Source of the DNA: Lachnospiraceae bacterium
GTDB taxonomy: Bacteria; Bacillota; Clostridia; Lachnospirales; Lachnospiraceae
Direction of reading: 5' to 3'
Length of the DNA stretch: 64,000 bases
Assembly (NCBI GenBank): GCA_015057165.1
Contig: SVEY01000005.1
Span: forward strand, 54,321-118,320
Under the pieces are notes generated by a model, which was not told the DNA's origin, did no database searches, and saw only the letters and a program-made list of their open reading frames with translations. Position numbers and translations under genes: made by a program. Positions 1-9,690 of this stretch are shown piece after piece. The stretch's first letter is position 1. The number at the start of each line of letters is the position of its first letter.

Positions 1-2
1 TT

Positions 3-1565
3 ATGGCTAGAAAGAAAAAGGAAGAAATAATCGAAGAAGTAGAAGGATTAGATGAAGAACTCGAAAATGAAGAGTACGAAGAAGACGAGTTCGACGAAGA
101 ATATGATGAAGATGAAGAATATGACGAGGATGAGGACTACGATGAAGAATTTGATGAAACCGCAGTAGAAGAAGACATCCCAGAAGAAGATCTTGACAAT
201 TTCGACGAAGATATCTCGTCTATTGATGTTATCACTGATGAGGACTACGATGATGGTATTAGTGATATTGTTGGAGGTCTTAGTGGCGTAGGAGATACTG
301 GTGAATTAGAAGGTGCCAGTGCCCCATCTGGAGATACTTTAAGCAAGGCAGAATACTACGAGAAGCTGGAGAAACTGGCAGATATTGGTAAGGAAAAGGG
401 TATACTAGAGTATCATGAAATAGAAGATTTCTTCAAAAATGATGCAATAGATTCTACTCTTCTTGAAGGAGCAATTGATTATCTCGAGAGTAAGCAGGTT
501 GCAGTTATTCGTGAAGATGAAAGCGAAGAAGACTTAGAACTTGATGAGGATGATGCCAAAGAGGCTCTAGATCTTACTGTGGCAGAAGGTGTAAGTACAG
601 AAGATCCTGTTAGAATGTATCTTAAGGATATTGGTCAGGTTCAACTTCTTACTGCCGATGAAGAGCGAGAGCTTGCTATGAAGATGGAAGATGGCATTAA
701 GGCTAACGAGGAAATGAAAGAGCTTCAGAAGAGACTTCGTGAAGGAACAAAAGAGGAGGCTGAGAATCCTCTTTCAGAAGAAGAGATAGAAGAACTTAAC
801 AAAGAAATATCAGAGAAGAGAGTTATTGTTGATATAGGTAACGAAGCAAAGCAGAAGCTTACAGGAGCTAATCTTCGTCTTGTTGTAAGTATTGCTAAGC
901 GTTACGTTGGTCGTGGAATGCTTTTCCTTGATCTTATTCAGGAAGGAAATCTTGGTCTTGTGAAAGCTGTTGAGAAGTTCGATTACACTAAAGGTTATAA
1001 ATTCTCTACATATGCTACATGGTGGATTAGACAGGCTATAACTAGAGCTATTGCGGATCAGGCTCGTACAATTCGTATTCCTGTTCATATGGTTGAGACA
1101 ATTAATAAGCTTATTCGTGTGTCAAGACAGTTATTACAGGAGCTTGGAAGAGAGGCTACATCAGAAGAAATCGCTGAAGAAATGGGTATTTCTGTTGAAA
1201 AGGTTAGAGAAATTCTTAAGATTAGTCAAGAACCTGTATCTCTAGAGACACCAATTGGTGAAGAGGAAGACTCTCATCTTGGCGACTTTATTCAGGATGA
1301 TAATGTACCTGTTCCCGCAGAGGCTGCAACTCAGACTTTGCTTAGAGAACAGCTAGAAGAAGTGTTAGAAACTCTTACAGAAAGAGAGAAGAAAGTCCTT
1401 ATTCTTAGATTTGGTCTTGAAGATGGAAGAAGTCGTACACTTGAAGAAGTTGGTAAAGAATTTAGTGTAACTCGTGAGCGTATAAGACAGATTGAAGCTA
1501 AGGCATTAAGAAAGCTTCGTCATCCAAGCCGTAGTAGAAAGCTAAAAGATTATCTTGAATCATAG
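3..1565 (+). CDS. rpoD: Primary RNA polymerase sigma factor (sigma-70/SigA)
   Basis: This is the housekeeping sigma factor that directs RNA polymerase to -35/-10 promoters. The 520-residue protein has region 1.1 at about residues 112-168, region 1.2 from about 200 ([12 protein letters not shown]), region 2 from about 288 ([18 protein letters not shown], then [14 protein letters not shown] at about 337), region 3 at about 360-440 and region 4 from about 455 ([18 protein letters not shown], then [18 protein letters not shown]). The first 75 residues are an extreme Glu/Asp/Tyr tract, much more acidic than in typical SigA, and probably a disordered extension. The start lies two bases from the window edge, so its ribosome site is not visible. 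Known gene order in Clostridia places dnaG upstream and trmK downstream, and trmK does follow here. Identity is certain. Confidence 0.98.
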   Translation: MARKKKEEIIEEVEGLDEELENEEYEEDEFDEEYDEDEEYDEDEDYDEEFDETAVEEDIPEEDLDNFDEDISSIDVITDEDYDDGISDIVGGLSGVGDTGELEGASAPSGDTLSKAEYYEKLEKLADIGKEKGILEYHEIEDFFKNDAIDSTLLEGAIDYLESKQVAVIREDESEEDLELDEDDAKEALDLTVAEGVSTEDPVRMYLKDIGQVQLLTADEERELAMKMEDGIKANEEMKELQKRLREGTKEEAENPLSEEEIEELNKEISEKRVIVDIGNEAKQKLTGANLRLVVSIAKRYVGRGMLFLDLIQEGNLGLVKAVEKFDYTKGYKFSTYATWWIRQAITRAIADQARTIRIPVHMVETINKLIRVSRQLLQELGREATSEEIAEEMGISVEKVREILKISQEPVSLETPIGEEEDSHLGDFIQDDNVPVPAEAATQTLLREQLEEVLETLTEREKKVLILRFGLEDGRSRTLEEVGKEFSVTRERIRQIEAKALRKLRHPSRSRKLKDYLES

Positions 1566-1582
1566 TTATAAAGGATTATTGT

Positions 1583-2293
1583 ATGGTTAAGTTGTCTGAG
1601 AGGCTTTATATGGTATCGTCTCTTCTTGATAAGGGAAATGTTATATGTGATGTGGGTTGTGACCATGCTTATCTTCCTATTTATCTTATAGAAAATGGCA
1701 TATTTAATAAAGCTATTGCTATGGATATCAAGAAGGGGCCTCTAGATAAGGCAGTAGAAAACATAATAAAATATGATATGGAGTCTGTTGTAGAAACCAG
1801 ACAAAGTGATGGCGTTAGAAATCTTAAGAAAATGGAAACTGACGCCATAACTATATGTGGAATGGGTGGCAATGTAATGATGCATATATTTGAAGATGGA
1901 GAAGATGTTCTAAGAGACATTTCCCAGATAATATTGCAGCCCCAGAGTGAATATATGAAGTTATATGGTTTCCTTTGCGACAATGGGTATTACATAGAAG
2001 ATGAGGCATGCACCAAGGATTCTAATAAATTCTATTTTGCATGGAAGATAAGACATGCAGGGAATAATTTGCAGATGTTAAATGGTGATTTAATTAATCT
2101 GGAGTTCTATTATAGTGATATATTGTTAGAGAGAAGAGATGAGATATATAGAGAATATCTTGTCTCTTATTATAATTCTGTAAGGAAAGCAGCCGATAAC
2201 ATGATTATAGGTTCTCCTGATAATTATAGACTTGACATTTTACGAAAAGAAATGGAAACTATAGATAGAATGATTATAAAATACAATAGATAA
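1583..2293 (+). CDS. trmK: tRNA (adenine(22)-N1)-methyltransferase TrmK
   Basis: The protein is predicted to methylate N1 of adenine 22 in tRNA using S-adenosylmethionine. It has 236 residues, the usual size for the family. The SAM-binding motif I is visible near residue 24 (DVGCDHAYLPIYLIENG), followed by a second-strand acidic region (AMDIKKGPLDKA) and a GMGG segment near residue 94 that is typical of TrmK. An AAAGGA ribosome site precedes the ATG. It starts 17 bases after rpoD stops, which matches the conserved rpoD-trmK-nif3 cluster of Firmicutes, and is probably cotranscribed with rpoD. Confidence 0.93.
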   Translation: MVKLSERLYMVSSLLDKGNVICDVGCDHAYLPIYLIENGIFNKAIAMDIKKGPLDKAVENIIKYDMESVVETRQSDGVRNLKKMETDAITICGMGGNVMMHIFEDGEDVLRDISQIILQPQSEYMKLYGFLCDNGYYIEDEACTKDSNKFYFAWKIRHAGNNLQMLNGDLINLEFYYSDILLERRDEIYREYLVSYYNSVRKAADNMIIGSPDNYRLDILRKEMETIDRMIIKYNR

Positions 2294-2316
2294 GTTGTTG
2301 TATATATGGGGGTATT

Positions 2317-3093
2317 ATGATAGTACAGGATGTAATTGATAAACTTGAGAGACAGTCTCCAACTGATGCCGCAATGGAATGGGACAATGTTGGTCTTCTT
2401 GTAGGAGATGCTAATAAAGAAGTTAAGAGGATTTATATTGCATTAGATGCAACGGATGAAGTTATAAAACATGCAGCAGATGTAAAGGCAGATATGTTAA
2501 TTACTCATCATCCCCTTATTTTCTCAGGGATGAAAAGAATTACATCTGATGATTTTATTGGACGAAGAGTTATATCCCTTGTAAAAAACGATATGGCCTA
2601 CTATGCAATTCATACTAATTTTGATGTATATGGTATGGGTGCATTAGCACAGGAGGCTTTAGAATTAATTGATGCCCTTCCATTAGACATTTCACATGGC
2701 GAGGAAGGAATAGGCAGAATAGGTAATTTTGCTGTACCTATCAAGCTTAAGAAACTTGCTACAGAAGTTAAGAAGAAGTTCAAAGTTGATGCAGTAAGAG
2801 TATATGGAGATGTTGATTCTAAGGTACAGAAGATTGCAATTAGTCCAGGCTCAGGCAAGAGTGAGATAGATAATGCTATAGAACAGGGAGCTGATGTTCT
2901 AATTACAGGAGATATTGGACATCATGATGGTATTGATTCTGTAGCTAGAGGAATGGCTATAATTGATGCCGGACATTACGGACTTGAACATCTATTTATA
3001 GATTATATGGCTTATTATCTGGGGGATGGCCATGATCTATCTGGTATTAAGATATTTACTGAGGAGAAATGTAATCCTTACTATACGCTTTAA
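2317..3093 (+). CDS. NIF3-like dinuclear metal-centre protein (YqfO/YbgI family)
   Basis: This is a Nif3-family protein of 258 residues, often annotated as GTP cyclohydrolase 1 type 2 homolog. Its cellular role is not firmly established. Metal-ligand motifs of the family are all present: THHPLIF near residue 67, HTNFD near 99, GDIGHHD near 205 and DAGHYGLEHLFI near 223. It lacks the long insert seen in some Bacillus members, so it is the short form. The gene follows trmK after 23 bases with a G-rich ribosome site, and the neighbourhood is the standard rpoD-trmK-nif3 group. The identification is firm, the biochemical activity is not. Confidence 0.92.
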   Translation: MIVQDVIDKLERQSPTDAAMEWDNVGLLVGDANKEVKRIYIALDATDEVIKHAADVKADMLITHHPLIFSGMKRITSDDFIGRRVISLVKNDMAYYAIHTNFDVYGMGALAQEALELIDALPLDISHGEEGIGRIGNFAVPIKLKKLATEVKKKFKVDAVRVYGDVDSKVQKIAISPGSGKSEIDNAIEQGADVLITGDIGHHDGIDSVARGMAIIDAGHYGLEHLFIDYMAYYLGDGHDLSGIKIFTEEKCNPYYTL

Positions 3094-3134
3094 GAAGAGT
3101 AGGCTTGCTAGTTAGACTGATAAGGAGGGGGAAT

Positions 3135-4811
3135 ATGTATAGAATTACTGTTGGTGATACGACTAAAGAATATCACGAAAGCACCAGGATTATTGAAATT
3201 GCCAAAGAATTTCAACCAAAGGATGAATATCCATATATTCTTTGCGAGTATAATAACAAGCTTAAAGAGTTAAATAGCGTCCTTACTGAAGATGGCACTA
3301 TTATGTTTCTTAACACTAGTAGTAAAAATGGGCGTAAAGCTTACAGAAGAAGTGTCATTCTTCTTCTTCAGAAAGCCATATACGACTTGTACAAAGATTT
3401 CCAATATGATGTTCAGGTTCTTCGCTCTATTGATAATGGATATTTCTGTCAACTTGTTAAGAGAAATATAGATGAAAAAGAATCAAGTGTTATAGAATCA
3501 ACAGATGAATTTATTGAAAGCATTGAGAAAAGAATGCATGAATTAGTAGAACTTGATCTTCCTATTGAAAAAGTCGTAATGAAGACTAAAGAAGCTAAGA
3601 AACTATTCCACGATATGGATATGCCAGAGAAGGAAACTCTTCTTAAATACAGAACAAGTTCTAATATTAATGTCTACAGATTAGGAGAGTGCTACGATTA
3701 TTTCTATGGTTATATGGCGCCATCCACAGGTCATCTAGAAGTTTTTAAGTTGATTAAATTCAATGAAGGATTTGTTGTGCAGTTTCCTGGAAGATTTACC
3801 AGTGAGATTAGAGCATTTAACCCTTCTATTAAGCTTTGTAATCAATATGCATCTGCCACAGTATGGGCCCGTTCTATCGGAATAGAAACTGTTGGTTCCC
3901 TTAATGATAGTATTGTCAAAGGTGATGGGCATGATATTATTCTGATTAGTGAAGCGTATATGGAGAAACAGATTAGCGATATTGCTAATGCTATTTCAGA
4001 GAATAGATCTAAGAAGTTTATTATGATTGCGGGACCATCTTCTTCTGGAAAGACTACATTTTCTCATAAATTATCTACGCAACTAAAAGGACTAGGCCTA
4101 AAGCCACATCCTATACCATTAGATGATTATTATGTTGACAGGGATAAAATTCCTTTAGATGAATTTGGTGAGAAGGATTTTGAATGTGTTGAAGGAATTG
4201 ACATAGAACTATTCAATAGCGATATGCTCAAACTTCTAGAGGGTGAAAGAGTTCTTCTACCTACATTTAATTTTAAGACAGGAAAAAGAGAATACAATAA
4301 TAAATATCTGCAACTTGGAGAAGAGGATGTACTTGTTATTGAAGGTATTCATGGCCTTAATGATAGATTATCCCATTCTCTGCCAAAAGAGAGCAAATAC
4401 AAGATATATATTAGTGCCTTGACCCAGCTTGCTATTGATGAACATAATCCTTTGTCAACGGCAGATGTCAGATTGATTAGAAGAATTGTAAGGGATTCTC
4501 GTACTCGTGGAACTTCTGCGCAAGGAACTCTAGCTATGTGGGATTCTGTTAGAAGAGGAGAGACTAAGAATATATTTAAATTCCAGGAAGAGGCGGACTT
4601 TATTATTAATTCTGCATTAATTTATGAACTTGCTGTGCTTAAAGTGTATGCATTGCCACAATTATATGCAGTAGATTCTTCGTCACCTGAGTATATAGAA
4701 GCTAATAGATTAATCAAATTACTTGAATATTTTATGCCACTTCCAAGCGATGATGTACCTAATACCTCAATAATTAGAGAATTTATTGGCGGAGGGGTGT
4801 ATAAAGTCTAG
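3135..4811 (+). CDS. Nucleoside kinase with threonyl-tRNA-synthetase-like N-terminus (uridine kinase-like)
   Basis: The 558-residue protein has an N-terminal region resembling the TGS and second additional domains of threonyl-tRNA synthetase, then a P-loop kinase. The Walker A motif GPSSSGKTTF lies near residue 299, and a uridine-kinase-type segment HPIPLDDYYVDRDKIP follows near 326. Family knowledge suggests ATP-dependent phosphorylation of a nucleoside; the substrate is not shown here. I chose ATG 3135 because a strong AAGGAGGGG site sits at 3122-3130; an in-frame start at 3105 has no such site. It is probably the last gene of the rpoD operon. A weak ACCTTTA/TAAAGGT hairpin follows at 4816-4831. 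Confidence 0.88.
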   Translation: MYRITVGDTTKEYHESTRIIEIAKEFQPKDEYPYILCEYNNKLKELNSVLTEDGTIMFLNTSSKNGRKAYRRSVILLLQKAIYDLYKDFQYDVQVLRSIDNGYFCQLVKRNIDEKESSVIESTDEFIESIEKRMHELVELDLPIEKVVMKTKEAKKLFHDMDMPEKETLLKYRTSSNINVYRLGECYDYFYGYMAPSTGHLEVFKLIKFNEGFVVQFPGRFTSEIRAFNPSIKLCNQYASATVWARSIGIETVGSLNDSIVKGDGHDIILISEAYMEKQISDIANAISENRSKKFIMIAGPSSSGKTTFSHKLSTQLKGLGLKPHPIPLDDYYVDRDKIPLDEFGEKDFECVEGIDIELFNSDMLKLLEGERVLLPTFNFKTGKREYNNKYLQLGEEDVLVIEGIHGLNDRLSHSLPKESKYKIYISALTQLAIDEHNPLSTADVRLIRRIVRDSRTRGTSAQGTLAMWDSVRRGETKNIFKFQEEADFIINSALIYELAVLKVYALPQLYAVDSSSPEYIEANRLIKLLEYFMPLPSDDVPNTSIIREFIGGGVYKV

Positions 4812-4846
4812 TAAAACCTTTATTTAAAGGTATTAATTAATGTATT

Positions 4847-4879
4847 TTGATATGATAATAAGTAGAATTATGATATAAT
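4847..4879 (+). promoter_or_regulatory. Promoter of rnpB
   Basis: A perfect TATAAT at 4874-4879 is preceded by TGA, giving an extended -10. The best -35-like hexamer, TTGATA at 4847-4852, is 21 bases away, so recognition probably relies on the extended -10. The expected start point, near 4886-4888, coincides with the predicted 5' end of RNase P RNA. Confidence 0.7.
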
Positions 4880-4887
4880 AAATCAGT

Positions 4888-5251
4888 GATAGTTCGAAAA
4901 GTGGTCGCGAACGCTATACTAGTTTTTTACGACTTGAATTAATATGCGTTTGAGGAAAGTCCGGGCTTCGCAGGGCAGGATGCCGGATAACGTCCGGTGG
5001 AGGCAACTCTAAGGAAAGTGCAACAGAAAGTATACTACCATATGTATATATGGAAAAGGTGAAATGGCAGTGTAAGAGACTACCGCTTATTTGGTAACAG
5101 ATAAGGCATTGTAAACCCCATCCGAAGCAACTCGAATATGAGTAGATACGGCGGCCCGTCGTTACTCATGGTATGAGGCTTGAGACAATTGGCGACAGTT
5201 GTAGTAGATAGATGATCACTCTAGACAGAACCCGGCTTATTTTGAGCTATT
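4888..5251 (+). ncRNA. rnpB: RNase P RNA (class A-like)
   Basis: This is the catalytic RNA that matures tRNA 5' ends. The conserved 5' core GAGGAAAGTCCGGGCT is at about 4953-4968 and the 3' core ACAGAACCCGGCTTA at 5225-5239; these form helix P4 and flanking joints. The segment AAACCCCATCCGAAGCAA (about 5114) matches the central conserved region. Ends were set from helix P1: ATAGTTCGAAA (4889-4899) pairs with TTTTGAGCTAT (5240-5250) with two G-U pairs. The upstream extended -10 promoter predicts the same 5' end. The length of about 364 nt is normal. No clear T-tract terminator follows. Confidence 0.96.
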
Positions 5252-5322
5252 TTGTGTTTCGCAAAGTGTTATTATATTAAGCGAAGCTCCTTATATATTA
5301 TATAAAGTGTTGTGAGGGAAGA

Positions 5323-7020
5323 ATGAGAAGAGAACGTAAACGTATGGGGGACATGCTCCTCGATGAGGGGCTTGTTACAGAAGAACAAATCGAATTTGCT
5401 CTTAAAGCAGCCAAAGAAGATGGAATGCTTCTTGGCGAGAAATTAATTCAACTTGGCTATGTTACGCAAGAAAGTGTAGCAGATGCCTTATCTAATCAAT
5501 TAGGACTACCAAGAGTTCATCTTGAAGAATACAAGATTAATGAAGAACTGCTTAAGACTATTCCAGGCGAAGTCCTTCGTAAGTTTGTAATGATTCCTCT
5601 AGATTATTCCAAGAACAATATCAATATGGTTAAGGTGGCAATGGCTGATCCTATGGACATGAAGGCATTTGACGATTTTACTATCGTAACCAATCTTCAG
5701 GTTGACCCTTGCGTGGCTTCAAGATTCGAGATTGAATCTGCTCTTGATAAATATTATACAGACGATGAGACTCGTAAGGTTATGGAGCGTTTCAAGTCTG
5801 AGCATCGTCGTGATTTCGGTGAAGAAGAGGAAGAAGATGATGTATTATCTGACCAGGTGGACAATTCTCCTGTTGTACAATTAGTTCGTCAGATGATGCA
5901 GCAGGCAGCCAGACAGCGTGCTTCCGATATTCATATAGAGGCATTAGAGAATTCTATTAGAGTTCGATTTCGTATTGATGGTGTCCTTCATGAGAGATTT
6001 CGTTATGAGACTGAGATGGCTAATGCTATTACAGCTCGTATTAAGATTGTATCTGGAATGGACATTTCCGAGAAAAGAAAACCTCAGGATGGTCGTATGT
6101 CAATGGTGGTAGATCACATTGAATATGACGTTCGTGTATCAATGCTTCCAACAGTATTTGGCGAGAAATGCGTTATGCGTCTTGCACAGAAGAAAGCCCT
6201 TAACAGAGACAAGAGAGACCTGGGACTTACACCAGAGGATGAGGAGAAATTCAACAGGTTATTAAAGAACCCTAATGGTATCTTTCTTGTTACCGGTCCT
6301 ACAGGTTCTGGTAAGTCCACAACACTTTACACTGTGTTAAATGAACTTAACTCAGAGGACGTTAATATTGTAACAGTAGAGGACCCTGTAGAAGCCAACA
6401 TTTATGGAGTCAATCAGGTACAGGTTAATCCCAGGGCTGAGCTTACATTTGCATCAGCCCTTCGTTCCATACTGAGACAGGATCCGGACATAATTATGAT
6501 TGGTGAGATTCGTGACGGTGAGACTGCGGAGATTGCTGTTCAGGCATCAGTTACAGGACACCTTGTTGTATCAACACTTCACACCAATTCATCTGCAGGT
6601 GCTATGAGTCGTCTAATGGATATGGGAGTTGATAGTTATCTACTTGCAGATTCAATATTCGGTGTTATAGCACAGCGTCTTGTTAGAAGGCTTTGTGATG
6701 AATGTAAGGAAGAGGTTGAAGCTTCCATTGAAGAGAAGCATCTTATGGGACTTGACGAATCTAAGCCATACAAGATGTATAAGCCTTGTGGTTGTGATAA
6801 ATGTGGCCAGACAGGCTATAGTGGACGAATCGGTGTATACGAGATTCTAACAGTTACACCTAAAGTTAAAGAAATGATTCATAAAGGAAGCTCAGCTGAT
6901 GAAATAAAAGAAGTTGCGGTATCCGAAGGAATGGTTACTCTTCGTCAAAATGCCCTTAGATTACTAGATAAGGGTATTACATCATTCCAGGAAGTAATGA
7001 GAATAACATTTGAGAATTAG
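5323..7020 (+). CDS. pilB: Type IV pilus assembly ATPase PilB (GspE family)
   Basis: PilB is the cytoplasmic hexameric ATPase that powers pilus extension. The 565-residue protein begins with an MshEN-type N-terminal domain with two tandem motifs (RMGDMLLDEGLVTEEQ near residue 7 and LLGEKLIQLGYVTQES near 35). The ATPase core has Walker A GPTGSGKSTT near residue 326, an Asp box VEDPVE near 352, Walker B IIMIGEIRDGETAEIA near 390 and a His box STLHTNSS. Near residue 465 a Cys-rich element (CDEC...CGCDKCGQTGYSGRIG) is the family zinc site. MshEN domains can bind cyclic di-GMP in other ATPases; whether this one does is inference. It opens the pilus locus, followed by pilT. Confidence 0.95.
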   Translation: MRRERKRMGDMLLDEGLVTEEQIEFALKAAKEDGMLLGEKLIQLGYVTQESVADALSNQLGLPRVHLEEYKINEELLKTIPGEVLRKFVMIPLDYSKNNINMVKVAMADPMDMKAFDDFTIVTNLQVDPCVASRFEIESALDKYYTDDETRKVMERFKSEHRRDFGEEEEEDDVLSDQVDNSPVVQLVRQMMQQAARQRASDIHIEALENSIRVRFRIDGVLHERFRYETEMANAITARIKIVSGMDISEKRKPQDGRMSMVVDHIEYDVRVSMLPTVFGEKCVMRLAQKKALNRDKRDLGLTPEDEEKFNRLLKNPNGIFLVTGPTGSGKSTTLYTVLNELNSEDVNIVTVEDPVEANIYGVNQVQVNPRAELTFASALRSILRQDPDIIMIGEIRDGETAEIAVQASVTGHLVVSTLHTNSSAGAMSRLMDMGVDSYLLADSIFGVIAQRLVRRLCDECKEEVEASIEEKHLMGLDESKPYKMYKPCGCDKCGQTGYSGRIGVYEILTVTPKVKEMIHKGSSADEIKEVAVSEGMVTLRQNALRLLDKGITSFQEVMRITFEN

Positions 7021-7125
7021 CTGTGTTTTGGCGAAGACAAAATACTGCACGTCGAGCACCTTCCTGCTTAGCAGGAACTAAAATGGTGCGAGACTCCTTA
7101 TGAAAATAGTATTGGAGAAATAATC
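7021..7125 (+). other. pilB-pilT spacer with nested hairpin
   Basis: This 105-base gap contains an inner stem TTCCTGC-TTAG-CAGGAA near 7062-7078 enclosed by GCACC and GGTGC. It has no T tract. It belongs with the other short hairpins in gaps of the pilus locus. A GGAG ribosome site for pilT is at 7114-7117. Confidence 0.5.
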
Positions 7126-8241
7126 ATGCCAATAGTTGCACCTGTATCAACACAATCAGTTGAGGAGCTTGATCCAAAACTCCAGAAATTTGTAGAGATA
7201 CTTACTGAAGCAAAAAAACTTAATAGTTCAGATATACATTTGGCACCAGCATCACCAGTTATGCTTAGGGTTGATGGTGCTTTGATACCTCTAGAGGGCA
7301 TGGCATTCAAGCCTTTTGAGATAGACGAACTTCTAGAAGTAATGCTTGATGAATCACAGCTTGCTGAACTAGAAGAGATGGGGGAACTAGACTTTGCATA
7401 TTCAGTACCTGGATTCTCCCGTCTTAGGTTAAATGTGTTCAGACAACGTGGTACTTATGCAATGGCTCTTCGTATATTGTCATTCGAAGTGCCAGATGCT
7501 GAGAAAATCGGACTTCCTCAATCAGTTATTGACTTAGCTGATAAGAAGAGAGGACTGGTACTTGTTACAGGAGCCACAGGTTCAGGTAAGTCAACTACAC
7601 TCGCGGCACTTATTAGTAAGATTGCAAAAACTTATGCTAAGACTATTATTACACTAGAAGATCCAATAGAATATCTTCATAAGCATGGTAAAGGAATAGT
7701 CCTTCAAAGAGAGATTGGATATGATTCCAAATCATATGCTAATGCTCTTCGTGCAGCACTAAGGCAGGATCCAGATGTTATTCTTGTTGGAGAGATGAGA
7801 GATTTAGAGACAATTGAGACAGCTATAACAGCTGCAGAGACAGGCCACCTGGTATTCTCCACACTACATACTAATTCTGCTGCCTCTACAATTGATAGAA
7901 TAATTGACGTATTTCCACCATATCAGCAGCAACAGATTAGAGTTCAGCTTGCATCAGTTCTGCAGGGAGTAGTAGCACAACAGCTACTTCCAAGGGATGG
8001 CGGTAAAGGAAGAGTTGCAGCATTTGAAGTTATGCTTTCTAATCCTGCAATATCCAATCTTATAAGAGAAGGAAAAGCATTCCAGATACCTTCCACAATT
8101 CAGACAAGTAAGAGAGAAGGTATGATTACAATGGATGATGCTATATATGAGCTTTATATGAAGGGCGTTGTGTCAGGGGAGGATGCAATTAGTTTTGCTC
8201 ATGATTCAGAGTCTATAATGAGAAAGATTAATATATTTTAA
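7126..8241 (+). CDS. pilT: Pilus retraction ATPase PilT
   Basis: PilT is the ATPase that disassembles and retracts type IV pili, allowing twitching motility or DNA uptake. It has 371 residues, the usual size. Visible motifs are Walker A GATGSGKSTTLAAL near residue 149, Asp box TLEDPIEYLH near 177, Walker B LRQDPDVILVGEMRDLETI near 212 and His box STLHTNSA near 245. It lacks the PilB N-terminal domain and the tetracysteine zinc site, which separates it from PilB. It sits between pilB and pilC, so the pilus is predicted to be retractile rather than a static pseudopilus. Confidence 0.94.
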   Translation: MPIVAPVSTQSVEELDPKLQKFVEILTEAKKLNSSDIHLAPASPVMLRVDGALIPLEGMAFKPFEIDELLEVMLDESQLAELEEMGELDFAYSVPGFSRLRLNVFRQRGTYAMALRILSFEVPDAEKIGLPQSVIDLADKKRGLVLVTGATGSGKSTTLAALISKIAKTYAKTIITLEDPIEYLHKHGKGIVLQREIGYDSKSYANALRAALRQDPDVILVGEMRDLETIETAITAAETGHLVFSTLHTNSAASTIDRIIDVFPPYQQQQIRVQLASVLQGVVAQQLLPRDGGKGRVAAFEVMLSNPAISNLIREGKAFQIPSTIQTSKREGMITMDDAIYELYMKGVVSGEDAISFAHDSESIMRKINIF

Positions 8242-8270
8242 ACTAGGTTTTTACTATTCGGGAGAAAAAG

Positions 8271-9485
8271 ATGCCAGAATATACTTACGTGGCACAGGAT
8301 GCCAATGGAAAAGAGAAAAAGGGAAATGTTGTAGCTGATACACCACAAATGGCAGTAGAAACTGTAACAGCCGAAGGTCTTGTTGTATTAAGTGTAAAAG
8401 AAGCTAATGCCCTTACCAGGGAAATTAATATAACATTTGGCCGTCTGGTTAAGCCAAGAGATTTGTCAGTTTTCTGTAGACAATTTGTATCAATGTTATC
8501 CTCTGGTGTAACTGTTATAGCAGCTCTTGATATGTTATCTGGACAGACTGAGAATAAATACATGGCGAAAGCCTTAAGAGAAGTTCAGACTGATATTATG
8601 AAGGGTGAGTCCCTAGGAAATGCTATGGGACGTCAAAAGAAGATATTCCCACAAATCATGGTTAGTATGGTTAAAGCGGGTGAAGCTTCTGGTAAATTAG
8701 AGATAGCGTTTGAACGTATGTCAGAGCATTTCGAAAAAGCTGCAAGAACAGAAGGTATGGTTAGAAAAGCAGCAATGTATCCAATTATTGTAGCCATTGT
8801 ATCAGTTGTTGTATCTGTATTCATGCTTGTTAAGGTTGTTCCAAGCTATATGGAGATGTTCGACTCAATGGACATGGAACTTCCAGGTATTACCAAAGCT
8901 GTAATAGCAATGTCTGATTGGCTTGTTGCTTATTGGTATATTGCCATAGCTATTATTGTTCTTCTTGTTATTGCAATTAGAATGTTTAAAAAGACTGATA
9001 ATGGTAAATTGTTCTTCGGTAAGCTGGCACTCAAATTTCCACTTATTGGAAAACTTAATACCAAGACTGCATGTTCATTATTCGCAAGAACATTATCAAC
9101 TCTTGTAATATCTGGTCTACCACTAGTTGAGGCAATAGAGATTGTTGCCGATACAATGTCTAACGAGGTATATAAGAGGGCACTTAAGAAGACAGCTGAG
9201 GAAGTATCTCGTGGTATACCACTATCGGTATCCCTTAAGAAATCAGGCATATATCCACCAATGGTTGACTATATGGTTGAGATTGGTGAGAATACCGGTG
9301 AACTTGAGGAAATGCTTACAAAGCTTGCAGATTACTACGACGAAGAAGTTAAGATGACAACAGAGACAGTAATGGCAGCACTTGAGCCTATGATTATTCT
9401 AATCATGGCAGCCCTCGTCGGAATCCTGATAGCAGCCGTAATGAGCCCGATGATTTCAATGTACCAGCAGATGGGTAGTATGTAA
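8271..9485 (+). CDS. pilC: Type IV pilus inner-membrane platform protein PilC (GspF family)
   Basis: PilC is the polytopic membrane protein on which the extension and retraction ATPases act. The 404-residue protein has the duplicated T2SSF domain: first half from about residue 64 (FCRQFVSMLSSGVTVIAALD) and second from about 268 (LFARTLSTLVISGLPLVEAI). Hydrophobic segments are near residues 165-190, 222-240 and at the C-terminus (MIILIMAALVGILIAAVMSPM). GEASGKLE and GENTGELEEM are typical conserved turns. A GGGAG site at 8260-8264 supports the ATG. It follows pilT after 29 bases. Confidence 0.95.
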   Translation: MPEYTYVAQDANGKEKKGNVVADTPQMAVETVTAEGLVVLSVKEANALTREINITFGRLVKPRDLSVFCRQFVSMLSSGVTVIAALDMLSGQTENKYMAKALREVQTDIMKGESLGNAMGRQKKIFPQIMVSMVKAGEASGKLEIAFERMSEHFEKAARTEGMVRKAAMYPIIVAIVSVVVSVFMLVKVVPSYMEMFDSMDMELPGITKAVIAMSDWLVAYWYIAIAIIVLLVIAIRMFKKTDNGKLFFGKLALKFPLIGKLNTKTACSLFARTLSTLVISGLPLVEAIEIVADTMSNEVYKRALKKTAEEVSRGIPLSVSLKKSGIYPPMVDYMVEIGENTGELEEMLTKLADYYDEEVKMTTETVMAALEPMIILIMAALVGILIAAVMSPMISMYQQMGSM

Positions 9486-9488
9486 TAA

Positions 9489-9640
9489 GTTATGAGGTGT
9501 CGCGAAGCGACGGAGCCCTCATAACAGCATTCAGGCGAAGCCTGATGCGACTATTAATGACGAATCCCTTATCGCAAGGCGACATTTTGCGAAGCAAAAT
9601 GTTGGGAACTCAGGTGAAGCCTGATGCGTCTATTAATGAC
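9489..9640. repeat. Cluster of GCGAAGC-type mini-hairpins and a 31-base near-direct repeat
   Basis: The gap after pilC is filled with palindromes. GTTATGAGG (9489-9497) pairs perfectly with CCTCATAAC (9517-9525) and encloses GTCGC-GAA-GCGAC (9499-9511). TCAGGC-GAA-GCCTGA follows at 9531-9545. ACATTTTGC-GAA-GCAAAATGT (9582-9602) is a perfect 9-bp stem. A 31-base unit at 9531-9561 recurs at 9610-9640 with two differences. Three stems share a GAA loop closed by G-C, the GCGAAGC motif known to form very stable DNA mini-hairpins. There is no T tract, so these are not ordinary terminators. Confidence 0.8.
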
Positions 9641-9690
9641 ATAGCATAGAAGGAATTCAATTATGGAAGGCAGCGTAACATAACTAATTA

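Noticed and set aside
4889-4905. AGTTCGAAA suggested a tRNA T-loop
   Set aside because: No cloverleaf can be drawn; the bases form helix P1 of RNase P RNA.
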